Below, piece by piece: positions 30,738-42,600 of a stretch of DNA of 64,000 nt. Position 1 is the first letter of the stretch. Each line of letters begins with the position of its first letter. Source of the DNA: Triatoma infestans (Eukaryota; Arthropoda; Insecta; Hemiptera; Reduviidae); the NCBI GenBank assembly GCA_011037195.1, contig JAAEAF010000265.1, forward strand, positions 18,299 through 82,298, in the 5' to 3' direction. The position numbers and the translations under genes were made by a program. A model generated the notes under the pieces. That model saw only the letters and a list, made by a program, of their open reading frames with translations. It made no database searches and was not told where the DNA came from.

Positions 30738-33332
30738 ATGGCGATAATAACTAAAGATAGTTTACAGGAAATAAAATTTCTTGATAAAGAGCAATCTGTT
30801 ACATATAATAGTAACCATAATATGATGACATATAGTACAAACAGTGAAGACGACCTAGATAATGGCTTTATAAAAAATCAATTTGGAGAGGAGTCAAACA
30901 AAAAATTTTTGTTCATGATGAAATCAAAAATATCTGCTGATGAAGATACTACATTAGATCATTTTTCCTCCTCTCAAAAGGCACAAGCAACTGAACCGTC
31001 AAGAATCTATGAAAGTTTCAAAGATATTTCAAAAACTTGCTCATTACCAGAGCAAACATTGAAAAATATGTTAAACAAACGTTCGAATGACTATGGAAAT
31101 TATAACTACATTATTCCTATATATAAAGAGGACGTCTCTCAACAGGTGGACTATTTAAATATTATTTTTCCTGATAACCATTCGGATGAGTCAATAAGTT
31201 TAGAAGAATTTTCTGATTTTGAAGAAATATTCTGTGTTGGTGATTATTCGAACAAAGTATTAATAATAACTAAAGATGGAATTGAAGTTGTGAAAACAAA
31301 ATCAAATCTAGAAAATATAAGAAAAGTATTATTCGTGCTCAATAAAAGTGCTATAAAGAACATACAAGAACAATACCATCTTGACGATTTACAGCATGAT
31401 ATAGCAAAAGCTATTGGCATAGAACCTGGAAAATTAAAATTATTATACATCCCAAAATTAGGAAAGAATTTAAAAAAAGATTACACAAACGTCCAATTAA
31501 CCAAAATGCTGGAATCACATGTTTCAGTGTATAAGCCAATTTTACCAGAAAATAGCATAAAATATATCACAGTTGAAATCGATGACCTAGAATATGATGA
31601 CAATGTTATATTGGTAAGAATAGAAAATCAGACTCATGGATCTCAATGGTTAGGTGGATATAGAGATTCCAAAACAGATATTTACTTTCATAATGCTGCA
31701 ACTCAAACCAAACCAAGAAATCGGTATTATGGTAAGTCTCCTTGGTACAAGCCACCTGCCTTAAATACAAGAGACACGCAAACTCATCTCCCTCATAAAG
31801 ATGTTGGTATTAATTTGCCAAAAGATCATGGTACACAGATGTGGAAAGGTGATCATTTCATACAAAGAGAAACTGATGTAATTGTTATTCCACGTTCATA
31901 TGTTCCATTTCGCTGTGATATCACTGATGAGATGAGAGAAAGAGCGAGTACTATGATTCAAAAGTGTTGGAAGGGTTATAAAGTAAGAAAACATGACGTT
32001 TCTGGAAAACTGATTTCTTTTCTTAAGCTTAGAGAAGAAAGAGAAACGATTATATCAAATCGCCTTTCTCGTTGTAGAGACTCAGATCAAGAAGCTTTAG
32101 ATTTACTGGATATGATCTTTCCACACAAGAATGAGGACTTTTATCACCTTCGATGGCTTTTGGCCAAATTTAATAAACACTGTGAAAAAGCAAACAACTC
32201 ATCAATTGTTCCGGGAGCTCACAAGACCAGTTTGTATCGCTGTTTTGAAAAAGATCTAGAAATTTTGGTAGGAACGGAAAGGCAAAAAATTCTGAGTAAA
32301 TTTGATAATTTACGAAATGAAAAAAAAACCTTTTTTGAATATTCATCAAGACCATATTGTAAACAAAATTTTAACAATAACAGCATGTATTTAATGGACA
32401 CATTCGACACAGAACGATGTAAGGAATTTAAAGAACTATATATTTTGTTCAAAAGAGAAAATTTGAGCGTGGAACAAAGAATAGAGGTACTGATATTACT
32501 TAAACGACTACTGGAATCTTATGAATATTTTGAAATGAAGTATGAACTGCTTGATCTAATGGATCGTGAATGCCTGCTGCTATCCATTGGACTGAATCAG
32601 GACCACTTGAATTATATAAGAAAATGGGAAGAAGAAATTTTACTTTACTTTTTTAAAAATCCACAATGTCATAAAGTAAAAAGAATTTTAAATCCAAAAG
32701 ATATTAATTTAATATTGAGATGCAAAGCTTGTAGAAAATTTAAGAAAATTACTGAATATCCTTTTTATCTAGGCCAGTTGGAAAAAACGATTTGCAAATT
32801 TTGCAATAGTCAATATCAGGCAGCTCGAATTCCAAAAAGGTTTTCACCATATTGTAAAATTCTTCGACAAATTCGAGAAAATGAATATAAACTTGGTTGT
32901 CAAAATCCATATGTATGTTTGTTACAACCAAAATGTATAGAATATATTGTACAAAATATTTGGGGAGGAAGATCAATATTCACTTTCATTTCAACTCCTT
33001 CATTATTAAGACTTCCAAGATGGGACAATGCAGAGCCTTGGGCACCGTGGAATTGTATACTCCTTACTAAAGATGAAGCTGATCTGCATGATACTATTGA
33101 AAATGTAAAAGAATTTTATGGTGAACAATATTGCCAAATAATAAAATACAGACATTTAATGGCATTAAAACAGTTCAAACCTCTTATTGAAATTGAAAAT
33201 AATTTTAGAAATACTTGGAAAAAGTTTCCAGATAATGCTTATTCTAATGATACAAAAACTCTAGAAAAGTCATTTGCTTCAGTAGGTGACACCTTCTTCA
33301 GTCTAGCTGCTGAAAAAAAGTTTATACCTTAA
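30738..33332 (+). CDS. IQUB: IQ motif and ubiquitin-like domain protein, diverged copy C (IQUB-C), intronless
   Basis: The frame is open from 30522 to TAA at 33330, and the first in-frame ATG is at 30738 (864 residues). The ubiquitin-like region (KVLFVLNKSA onward) is at 31328-31540, followed by GSQWLGGY...HNAATQT at 31638-31710 and RDTQT at about 31771. One IQ motif (RASTMIQKCWKGYKVRK) is at about 31944-31995. The CxxC...CxxC pair (RCKAC, CKFC) is at 32720-32805 and LPRWDNAEPWAPWNCILL at 33010-33063. Against A and B it lacks about 25-35 residues holding the second IQ-like helix. ATGCAAGAAATG at 30544 lines up with the A/B start ATGCAAGAAAATG but lacks one A, so the ancestral start now reads into an immediate stop. 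Translation must start further in, or an upstream exon joins at the acceptor-like CTACAG before 30537. Confidence 0.82.
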   Translation: MAIITKDSLQEIKFLDKEQSVTYNSNHNMMTYSTNSEDDLDNGFIKNQFGEESNKKFLFMMKSKISADEDTTLDHFSSSQKAQATEPSRIYESFKDISKTCSLPEQTLKNMLNKRSNDYGNYNYIIPIYKEDVSQQVDYLNIIFPDNHSDESISLEEFSDFEEIFCVGDYSNKVLIITKDGIEVVKTKSNLENIRKVLFVLNKSAIKNIQEQYHLDDLQHDIAKAIGIEPGKLKLLYIPKLGKNLKKDYTNVQLTKMLESHVSVYKPILPENSIKYITVEIDDLEYDDNVILVRIENQTHGSQWLGGYRDSKTDIYFHNAATQTKPRNRYYGKSPWYKPPALNTRDTQTHLPHKDVGINLPKDHGTQMWKGDHFIQRETDVIVIPRSYVPFRCDITDEMRERASTMIQKCWKGYKVRKHDVSGKLISFLKLREERETIISNRLSRCRDSDQEALDLLDMIFPHKNEDFYHLRWLLAKFNKHCEKANNSSIVPGAHKTSLYRCFEKDLEILVGTERQKILSKFDNLRNEKKTFFEYSSRPYCKQNFNNNSMYLMDTFDTERCKEFKELYILFKRENLSVEQRIEVLILLKRLLESYEYFEMKYELLDLMDRECLLLSIGLNQDHLNYIRKWEEEILLYFFKNPQCHKVKRILNPKDINLILRCKACRKFKKITEYPFYLGQLEKTICKFCNSQYQAARIPKRFSPYCKILRQIRENEYKLGCQNPYVCLLQPKCIEYIVQNIWGGRSIFTFISTPSLLRLPRWDNAEPWAPWNCILLTKDEADLHDTIENVKEFYGEQYCQIIKYRHLMALKQFKPLIEIENNFRNTWKKFPDNAYSNDTKTLEKSFASVGDTFFSLAAEKKFIP

Positions 33333-34048
33333 CTTTTGTTCAAGCATTTTTTTAATATAGGGTAATCTTATATTGTAAATAATTACCACAAATTATATGT
33401 AATTATCCGAAAATTATATTAATTTGTCTGCAATTAGTTAATGTTTAAGTACAGAATAATCAATGAAATAGATTTGTGAAAGGGTTGGTAGAGATGACAA
33501 TTCAAGCGATTTGTACATATTTTTGCCAGCATTTAACAAACAAACGCTCAACTTTTTTTAAGATAGTTAATATTACATTTGTAGAAAATAGGGCACTCTT
33601 AAAAGAGTATTGTAGTAATTCAACTGTTAGTCGGCTAAAATTTCTTGAACTCGAAATATATGAATGCTAAAATCGTATACAACTGTGGCAGGGCATCTTA
33701 GTCTGATATAGATAGTTCTATTATTGCGCGCTTTATTGTGTCACTGAAAAAAGTAAACGTATTCTACAGACCTTTGTTTGTAAACTGCAACCCATTATCT
33801 GTACTGTATTTCAGGGGTTACTAGCTTTTTAGGAACTTCGGGCGCAAAGAAGAATTTTAATTGAGAACATGAATATAAAAATTGAATGCATAAAAATAAT
33901 TGACAAAACTACGTATATATTGCACTTCATAAAAAGAAAGGTAATATACTTTAATGAGAAGATTGAAACTGTTTTTCATTTCACAATTTTTCAATTGGGG
34001 GTTACCCTCAATCTTTTAATTTTTCGTCTGTTAAGCGTGATTTAAATC
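33333..34048. other. 3' flank of IQUB-C, no gene seen
   Basis: AT-rich. A 64-codon frame at 33476 has no recognisable similarity. Confidence 0.4.
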
Positions 34049-34294
34049 AATTTTCTTTTTATTTATTTGCATTGATAGGGTATAGTTTCACTTATGTAGG
34101 TAGATCCAAAGAAGTATTTAATTTTGAATGCAAATTTATTTTACTATTTATTACATACTCTTACTCCTTCTAATTTTCTTTTTATTTATTTGCATTGATA
34201 GGGTATAGTTTCATTTATGTAGGTGGTTCCAAAGAAGTATTTAATTTTCAATGCAAATTTATTTTACTATTTATTACATACTCTTACTCCTAGT
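34049..34294 (+). repeat. 123-bp tandem duplication
   Basis: Two adjacent units (34049-34171 and 34172-34294), starting AATTTTCTTTTTATTTATTT and ending in ACATACTCTTACTCCT, differ at only a handful of bases. The duplication is recent. Confidence 0.92.
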
Positions 34295-35404
34295 AAGAGG
34301 AAGTATTTTGTAATCGTGTCAATTTTTTTTTTGTTTATTTAGAAAACCGTAGATATAAATCACTCAAAAAGTTCTTATTCTTCTTCTTGGCTTCCTGTCT
34401 ATGCAGATCAGCCAGGGATGTAAATAACGTTATTTATTCTCTGCCCAGGAATCTTGAGGTTTTCATGTGTACCGTTTTAGCATCCGGCCTCTTAGCTGCG
34501 GCTGATGGTAACTAGAAATTGTTCCTTGATATTCAAAAGAGGCTCTACACTTCTTGATTACTATTATTTGAAATATAAAGCAGAAGATTTTAGAAGCCTT
34601 CAAAGTTAGACCTCTTATATCTTGAGGTTATTCTTGCTTTAGATTTAATTTAATGTCTAGTATCACAAACTAATTTTAAGAATTGAATCAGGAAAGTTAA
34701 TTTTTTTTTTAATTAAATATTTATCTATAATTCTAGACTTTGATTCAAAAGGTGGAATTAAAAATTCATTCTTTTTTAACAATAGTAAAACTTAAATTCT
34801 TTTAAAATTGATAGCAAAACCATAATTTGGAGCCAGATTTTTTGAAATTTATGAGAAAATAGTTAGGACTAACAACAGAAAATTTGGTGCGAACATTAGA
34901 ATATAATAATAGGATAGCGCTAGCTCAACTTTTTAAAGATAACATTCAATAAAAACTAATAATTTTTGGTCACATCCATTAAAAAATAAATGGCTGTAAG
35001 TGGAGAAAAATATTGATATGTTAACATGCATATACTTCTCTGAACAGAATAGCATTTGTACAAGAGCAGAGCGCTGCTTCAGCTTGTGCTTGAACAAGCA
35101 TAAACTTGCTTATTATTTACCTCTAATTATAAAAGAGCGGTTTCATTACACAATAGCATTATTCCTGCTATTAATAGGTAGAGATTACAAGTGGAAGTTC
35201 ATAAAATATGTGCCTTTATTTAAAAAATATATACACATGTATTCTTAAGGGGCGGCAATTTGTCTTTTTGTCCGGGGCGACATAACCACTAAAGGGGGAT
35301 GCTGCCTCCAGTGGTAGTTTATGTCTGCTATTACATGAGTTTTGCGAACCCGAAAACAAATGTAGCTCACCACTATACCTCACGAACAAATACACATTGA
35401 ACAA
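34295..35404. other. intergenic, module word and AT-rich sequence
   Basis: Starts with AGTAAGAGGAAGTATTTTGT, a word also seen at 17.15, 28.37 and 42.40 kb. No gene is recognised. Confidence 0.4.
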
Positions 35405-35590
35405 GAGGAAGCGGTTAAGCTCAATGGCAGCGGGCTGGACTTCCCGGGTTCGATTCCAGCAACACTGCAATTAGATTTTTCTCGACCCTCAACAATTCAC
35501 TGTCCGGAGGCCAGCAGTGCACTGAGAAGGCATCGGGTGCCTGTGATCTTAGGTGTTGGCACGCCTTATATTAAGAGAAAAATCCAAAAC
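35405..35590 (+). mobile_element. tRNA-derived SINE copy
   Basis: Box A-like TTAAGCTCAATGGCAG, box B CGGGTTCGATTCC, then AGATTTTTCTCGACC, CTGTCCGGAGGCCAGCAGTG and ACTGAGAAGGC in the same order as the 51862 copy, with an internal deletion after the TCTC stretch. Confidence 0.78.
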
Positions 35591-35599
35591 CACCAGTTG

Positions 35600-35955
35600 G
35601 TACTAAACATTAAAAGAAATCTCACATTAGGCTATGCAGGATGAAGTTATTAAGTTATACCTTGAGGCATATTTTTTGCTAACTAATCATTTAATTTACT
35701 TCCATAATTTACTTACATTACATACTTCTTCTATAAATCATTCTATGCAAAATATCGAAGTAAAACAGGGCTGAAAATAGATTTAGATTAAAGCTTCCAT
35801 ATCCTTGGATGCTTTTTATATCCGAAATAGATACAAAGAAGTCTGGAAGGTGCAGCAGAATGATAATAGGAAACGTTTTAACTATACCAGCATGATTCAA
35901 ACTAGTATAACTGAAGATTTGAACATGGACCAGCAAAGATTACTAAAGTCTGTTT
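35600..35955 (+). repeat. dispersed ~390-bp repeat, copy 2
   Basis: Collinear with 14143-14535 (see copy 1). It lies 2.3 kb downstream of IQUB-C, and copy 1 lies 5.8 kb downstream of IQUB-A. Confidence 0.75.
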
Positions 35956-36694
35956 TTCATGCAAAATAATGTTTAGAAATGGAAATACATATTAAGCATA
36001 AAGTATTGCTGTAGGTTACAAAAAGAACAGGCAATAAGGTGGGGAGAACTATTCGCGGCTTTTACCTTCTTCTTTTTCCTGGATATGATGAATATTACAG
36101 TTAATCTTATAACATTAAAATTTGATTGCAGCTAGATGCCACAATTTTCTGCTGAAACGCGATTTTCTTCTCGTGACGGTCATAAGTTTGTAAACAATTA
36201 CCAAATAAACTACTTGCCTAGGTTAGCTGTTTATATTTTCTCATGTCAACTACGAGCAAAAAAAAAGAATTTATCTTGAAGAGCTATAATGATGGAAATT
36301 TCAAAGTTTGTACATTTACACTTGAATGGTTATCTACTTTGAATAGGTTATGTTTCAGGAGGTTATAATGCTTAACTTCCCGGCTTTTTCTGATTAAGTA
36401 TTGGAATTTATTAATATAAATACCTTTAATTATGTGTATTTCCTTGTTACAAATATAACAACCAAAAGTGCATTTTGGAATAGTAAAGGTTTTGTAAGTG
36501 CAAAGTGAGTAAGAACACATAATACCTTAAACATTTGTAAACAGGTTTTGTAAATCTCTTAAATGGCATTTTATTAGCCAAATTTCTTTTCTAAATTAAA
36601 ACCAAATAATTCTTTCATTGATAGTCACTACTCTTCTTTAGAACCATCTCTTAACATAACTAACTATTATATCACTCTGTTTTTTAGAAGAAAT
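35956..36694. other. upstream region of Nup133
   Basis: No coding motif. A T-rich tract ending TTTTTTAG at 36682-36687 just before the start codon looks like a 3' splice site, so a 5'-UTR intron is possible. Confidence 0.4.
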
Positions 36695-39600
36695 ATGGAA
36701 AGCCTAAACCAGAGTGCTTCGGGGACTTCTTCCTTTTTTCTATCTGCTACACGAAGAGCTTCCACACCTAAAATGTAAATATATTTTGAAGATTTTAACT
36801 AGTCATTATTCAAACAACCGAAATGTTGGTTGGCTGGGGCCAAAGAAAAACTTTTTAACTGTGACTAACAACAATTTGTTTGTTTTATGAACAACGGCCA
36901 CATGTAATTATTGTTTGTAATGTTGTTATTCATTTTAAAAATTGCTGAAAGCGATCTCATAAGTACTCCCATTGCAAGTCTCTCTATTCTGCTATTTATT
37001 GATGGTTTGTATTCATATCTATATTTTTGCTCTAGGAAAGTTGCTAGAACTCGACAGTCTGTTCTCGTAACTCAACAGCATTTAGTTGAACAATTTGGAC
37101 CTCAAATGCCTGTGCAAGTTGCCGAATCATTAGCATCCAATCAAGGTATTTTACGATATATGTACCTAATTGCTACTTTTTAAGTTTATTTTTTACATCT
37201 TATAAGTTTGTTTAAAGGTCGTAAAAGGTCATCTGTAAAAGTAAGTGGCGAATATGGATGGGGTTGGTATGTGTGTGGTAGAAAATTGTTGGTATGGCAT
37301 GTTGTGCCAACAAAGGAAACCATAGCACCAACAGTAATATCCAGAGAACTTCTGCTGCCGTCTAGTGATCTTGCCCATACAGCTAATCATGTAGTTATCT
37401 TTGTTCAGCCTGACCAAAAGGTAATCATATTTATTATTCTTAACTGCTTTAGTAAAATATTAGAAGTGATAATATTATTATTGTTCTAACATCATCACTG
37501 TACATCATGCTCATGTTAATATAATCTGAAAATGCTTAGAATACGGCATTTACCTGACGAATGACATATATTTTTACATTTCAGACAGCATCTTGTGTGG
37601 CTGTTTCGCCGGAAGGGCTTGTAAGGTATTGGCAGGAAGTTGGACAGCATTCGCCTTGGGTAGATGTTAATGCTCATCTTGGTGGAGAAGAGGTATAACA
37701 GTTACGAGATTCCCCATTTATTCTTGTATATGAATGTATATTATCATTAGTATATATCCTCTTAGGTTTGTGCGGTAGAATATACACCACCCCTGGGCTG
37801 TGTAGCCGTGACAACATCAGGATCTTTGGTAGTGGTAACTCCTATCCTTGATCGAGGTCTTCCTACTGTTACCACATCGCATTTGTCGGCAGCTCATGGT
37901 GGTTGGCTAGGCGGTCTTGGCAAGAGGGTCAGCTCTATCATCTTTGGAATGTCAACTTCTGGAGCTGTTGATAACGTTAGTACATAGAAAACTATATCAG
38001 AGACATTTTCCGTGGTAGCCTGCTTCATTTTGTGGTCATCGACCGGTTTCGGGCGTTCGTCCATCTTCAGGATGCATTTTTCAGATAATGTGACAACACA
38101 GACTTGCACAGAGCAGTCAGTGTGTAAACTTTACACTCTGTGTGTAAACTGAGTTTGCTCTGTGCAAGTGTGTGCTGTCACACTGTCTGAAAAACGCATC
38201 CTGAAGATGGGCGAACGCCCGAAACCGGTCGATGACCACAAAATGAAGCAGGCTACCACGGAAAATGTCTCTGATACTTTCCAGCTCTGCGGAACCAACC
38301 ACCACAACAGAAAACTATATCTTTGAACTTTTTCCTCAGTTGTAATTTTGATGGTTTTTAAAATATTACAGAGAGTGGTTAAAGTAGTGACTCGTGAAAG
38401 TGGTAATGATATTTGGGAAATATATTTATTAGCTGGTTTAACCTTGCAACTTTGGTTACTTAGTGATAAAAATCGCCAGTTATTGTACGATATAAGTATT
38501 GAAGATCTCATACGTGCGGCTTTTCCACGCAAGGTATGTTTTATCCTTTTTTTAAGTAAACTATGTTCTATTATCCAAAATTCTTTCAAAACTTTCCAAA
38601 ATGGAACAATATGTCAGCGCTTTCCTTTGTTTAGTAATTAATTAATAATGTTAGGCAGTACAGAATGGTGATTGTGAACTTGTAGTCACCGATATGCGCC
38701 TAACTGAAGGAGGTCTTATGGTTTTAGTGGCATCATCGGAACCTCGACATTATGTACTTAGTAAGTTTGTGATTAGCAACAATTAATATTGTTTTTGCGT
38801 ATAGTTTTTTATATACTGAATAAACATTTCATAGTGGAACTATCTTGCTTGGACCAAAATCCACCAACGGAAGCACTGGTAATGTGTATATTGACAAATA
38901 AAGATAGTGCAACTTTAGAAATGGGAACAAGTAGTCCTGGATGTGTGGCATCACTTCGGTTTCTTCTTTTACCGGCTACCGCGTTGATTTTTAACTCTAA
39001 AGTTATTTTTGCTGTACCTAGTAAGTTTTAAAATAGTTTCCGTTGAGCAACTACAAATCAAGGCATTTAATTGAAAATTATGTTTATTGTTTTTTTTTTT
39101 TTTAGTTGCTGGAAAAGCAATGGATGGTGACAGAATAGATATTCCAGGAGGGATCGTATTAGGAGGTGATATGTATAAAAATAAACCTGTATTTTTTTCT
39201 GCTACATATGGTTTTCTATCAATATGTCCAATAGATACTGCTTGTATTGATCTTCTTAATAGGTAGTATTATACACTTGTACTTAGAAATTTTGATATAT
39301 TGCATTACGTAATTTGAATCAAATCAATGAATAGTTCAACTTCATATACAGAAGAACAATTCACACATACCATATAACCTGTAAATAAAGCACTTAGATC
39401 TTCGGGTTGAGTCGCGTCAGTGATTTGTTGAGACACTTCATTGACGTTACATTCTATGTTGAAACACTGACACCAAAGGGAACCTTTCTGGTCGCAGTGA
39501 ACTTTGTCGCAATAACTGAATTAAGAAGCGCTTGCATAGATAATCATTGCCGCAGTTATTATTTCTAGTTTTAATTATATAATTCAGTACACCCGTAAGG

Positions 39601-42600
39601 GTTATCTGTTGCATGTAGTTACTTGGGGAGTAGCGACTTCACGGGTTATCACAGCTCAGTACTCCACGCACTTCGTCAGAACATACACAATACACTGTAC
39701 TACATACACTGTACACTTTACAGATAGCAACGCGGAGCTCCCAGGTACGAATCCAGCATGACGCCCTTAGATTTTCTCTTCCTAGGAGCCTCTACAACTC
39801 ACTGTACGGTAATGAGCAGTGTTGTCTATAGCTAGAGAACACTGCTTGAAGGCCGGCAGTGCACTGAGAAGGCTTCGGGGAGCACAATAGATCTTTCAGG
39901 TCACAGTGCGATAATCCCCTACAACAATATACTATATAATTCAGTAATGGTAAAATTTTATAATTTTTTAAATATTCCTTTCAGTTCAAATGCAGAAACT
40001 CTTGCAACTCCAAGTATTATTTCTTCGAGAGAACCTCCTGTGTCTACTAAACCTGATTATGTTTCCACTATAAAGACTGCTTTTATATTGTACATTAGAA
40101 AAAATATCGTAAGTTTAATTTCACTTTTTTATATAACTTTCATTAGCTTTTTTTATATATAAAAAAAGTACATAGAATGTAGTGAATTTCTAGAGTTTAC
40201 CAGAATGGAGACTTTTAGATTAAATTGACATTATTAAACAGTATTGCCTTTATCTTCATGAACTTTTTTGTTTCAGGGTCAGTGTAAACATGTTATTGAA
40301 AAAGCATTTCCAACAGAAAAGAATATGAAAGTTGATTCTCCTTTGTCTACAACTATGGTCAAAGTTAGTTTGGATATTATTAATGATCTTCCGCTCAAAG
40401 ATCCTCGTTGGGGTGAAAAATCTCACAGTAATATCCATGTTTTATTAAAGAATTCTTAATTTTTTTATTTTATTTAATATTTTCTTTTTTTAAGATTTTT
40501 AAATGACCATAATTTGTTGTTTTTTAAGCTCCTAGTTTGTCTGGAGTTACATCATTGCGAATTGAAACACAGTTGATGGAAAAACTTCAAGCCCATGATC
40601 TATTTTTAAAATTTGTAAAAGATCTAAACTTGGCCAATCAGGTATCTATAATTGTTGGTCGCAATGTATTTAAATTATCTAAACGGTGATATGTTATTAA
40701 AAAAGTGATATATTACATATTTCTCAGTTGGGTAAAGTTACGCGACAAAATGCAGAAGTACGAACTATACACATTTTGACTGAGCACAATGAAAAAATCA
40801 TGGCAACTATGGCGTTACGCAGCAGACAGAAAGAGTAAGTAATGTTTCACTGCAAATCAAGTCCATTAAGTTTAGTAAGTAGTATTCAAGTAGCACAAAA
40901 TAGATATATAGTTAAGTTCTAAAATTTATTACACAATGTTGCTTTCTATTTACATATTTCCCATCAGCTGTTATTAAAGATCAATGAATTTATAAAATTC
41001 CAACACTATTATTATCTCTTTACTGATAGTCAGTATTATTCGCCCAAAGGATATGGTCGCTCTTTTAGGGATAGAATTATTCGGGGCAAACATGTATTAT
41101 AGCGCCATAACCATGAGTTTTGGATTTTAAGGATATATATTATTCCTAGTTAGGATTTCTTCCATCAGTAGAGCACTTGTAATTCCCTTACAAGGAATAC
41201 AGGGTTATCAAACTAAATATTTCTCTAAATTCTATTAAGTACCCAGAATGGCCGTTTAGACATCTGCCTTTTCTGTGAAAAAGGAATTTTTGAACGAAGA
41301 TGAAAAATATCTACATAAATTTATTTTACAAAACAAAGTATTCTTTATTAATGTTATATAACAAGTATTACAATAGAAGAGTGACCTTTTTATTGTTTGT
41401 CTTTTGATGACTATTTTATGTTTCCAGTTTTGAAGAATTAATTGATTCAGCCATAACTAAAGCTGTGATGAACATGGAGTTTCAACTTACGCCCAAGCTG
41501 ACAAGCCAAGATTACTTTTATCGATATGTAAGCAGTTTTCATTAAATATATCACAGAGATGTAAATTGACTATGGTTGACGTTGATCTACATATATGATT
41601 TAACATAATATTACTTTGTGATGCGATTTGGTCAAATTTCGAAATCATTTTCACAAGATAATACGATGTTGTCACCTCAGTGCGAAAAAATGTTCTAAGC
41701 ATTTACTGTTCTTGTTTGGGAGAAAGCGACAAAAGAGACTCAAAGATCAAAAAACATAGGAACTAAACTCGATTTATGTTTCAACATTATCAGGAGCATC
41801 CAACATGAAGGTTGGGTAAATCTATCAATTGTAAATGCAATGTTATGGCATTGCAAAATTTTCCAAATTTTCGCGATTTCCTCGAAAACGGCCGAAACAA
41901 TTTTTCTTTAAAATAGTTTTATTGAGTATACTTCGCCGCCATCAGTTGCGAGCAATTTTTCGCTCGAGCCAAGACTTTGCAACGTAGTGGAGAAAGAGCA
42001 GTGTCTCCCCCCCCCCAAACTGCAATTATCCTTACCAGCAAGACCTAATAGATCATATGCTTCCTGAGCTATTAGTGCCCAGTTTAAAGCAATAGCAATG
42101 CCATGGAACAGTTATGCTTGAGCATTTGCGACTGCATAAATAAATACTAACTGTATACAAAAAGATATTATTGTTTGATGCAATTTTCCGGGTAAGTTAT
42201 TTTAGAAGATCCTGGATATTCTAAGCCCATGAACTTCTCTTTATACTGCCTTTTTAGGATAATGTATGGTTCCACCACCCTTATAACTTTCGAAAGTTAA
42301 AATTTTTCGAAAGTCACTTACAAAACCATTATAACTTGAAAGTTCAATCAAACTTCATTAACAATTCCATGTTTAAAGAAGGTTGTTGACTTGAAACTAC
42401 GTTAATAGTAAGAGAAAGTTTTGTGATTATTATACAAAAGATTTATTTGTATTTTTTAGGTAAGCATTGTGGATGAAGGTTTGCGAGTAATGGTAGAAAA
42501 CTGTGAAAACTTGGCGATAGAAGGGCTCAGTATCAGTAAATACATGAAGATACTTTTAGCAACAAATGAAATTATTACAGTAATTTCATAATTTTGTTTA

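Larger units (their letters stand above)
37998..38308 (+). mobile_element. 311-bp foldback insertion in Nup133 intron 5 (two hammerhead-like cores head to head)
   Basis: The left arm (37998-38120) is the reverse complement of most of the right arm (about 38140-38275). The right arm extends further to a tail ending ACCACAAC. The 12-bp sequence AGAAAACTATAT is present on both sides (37986-37997 and 38309-38320), an exact target-site duplication. A single insertion with an inverted 5' part is what twin-primed reverse transcription yields. It starts 22 bp after the exon 5 donor. Confidence 0.85.

Noticed and set aside
38131..38589. 152-codon minus frame
   Set aside because: Shadow spanning the foldback insertion and Nup133 exon 6.
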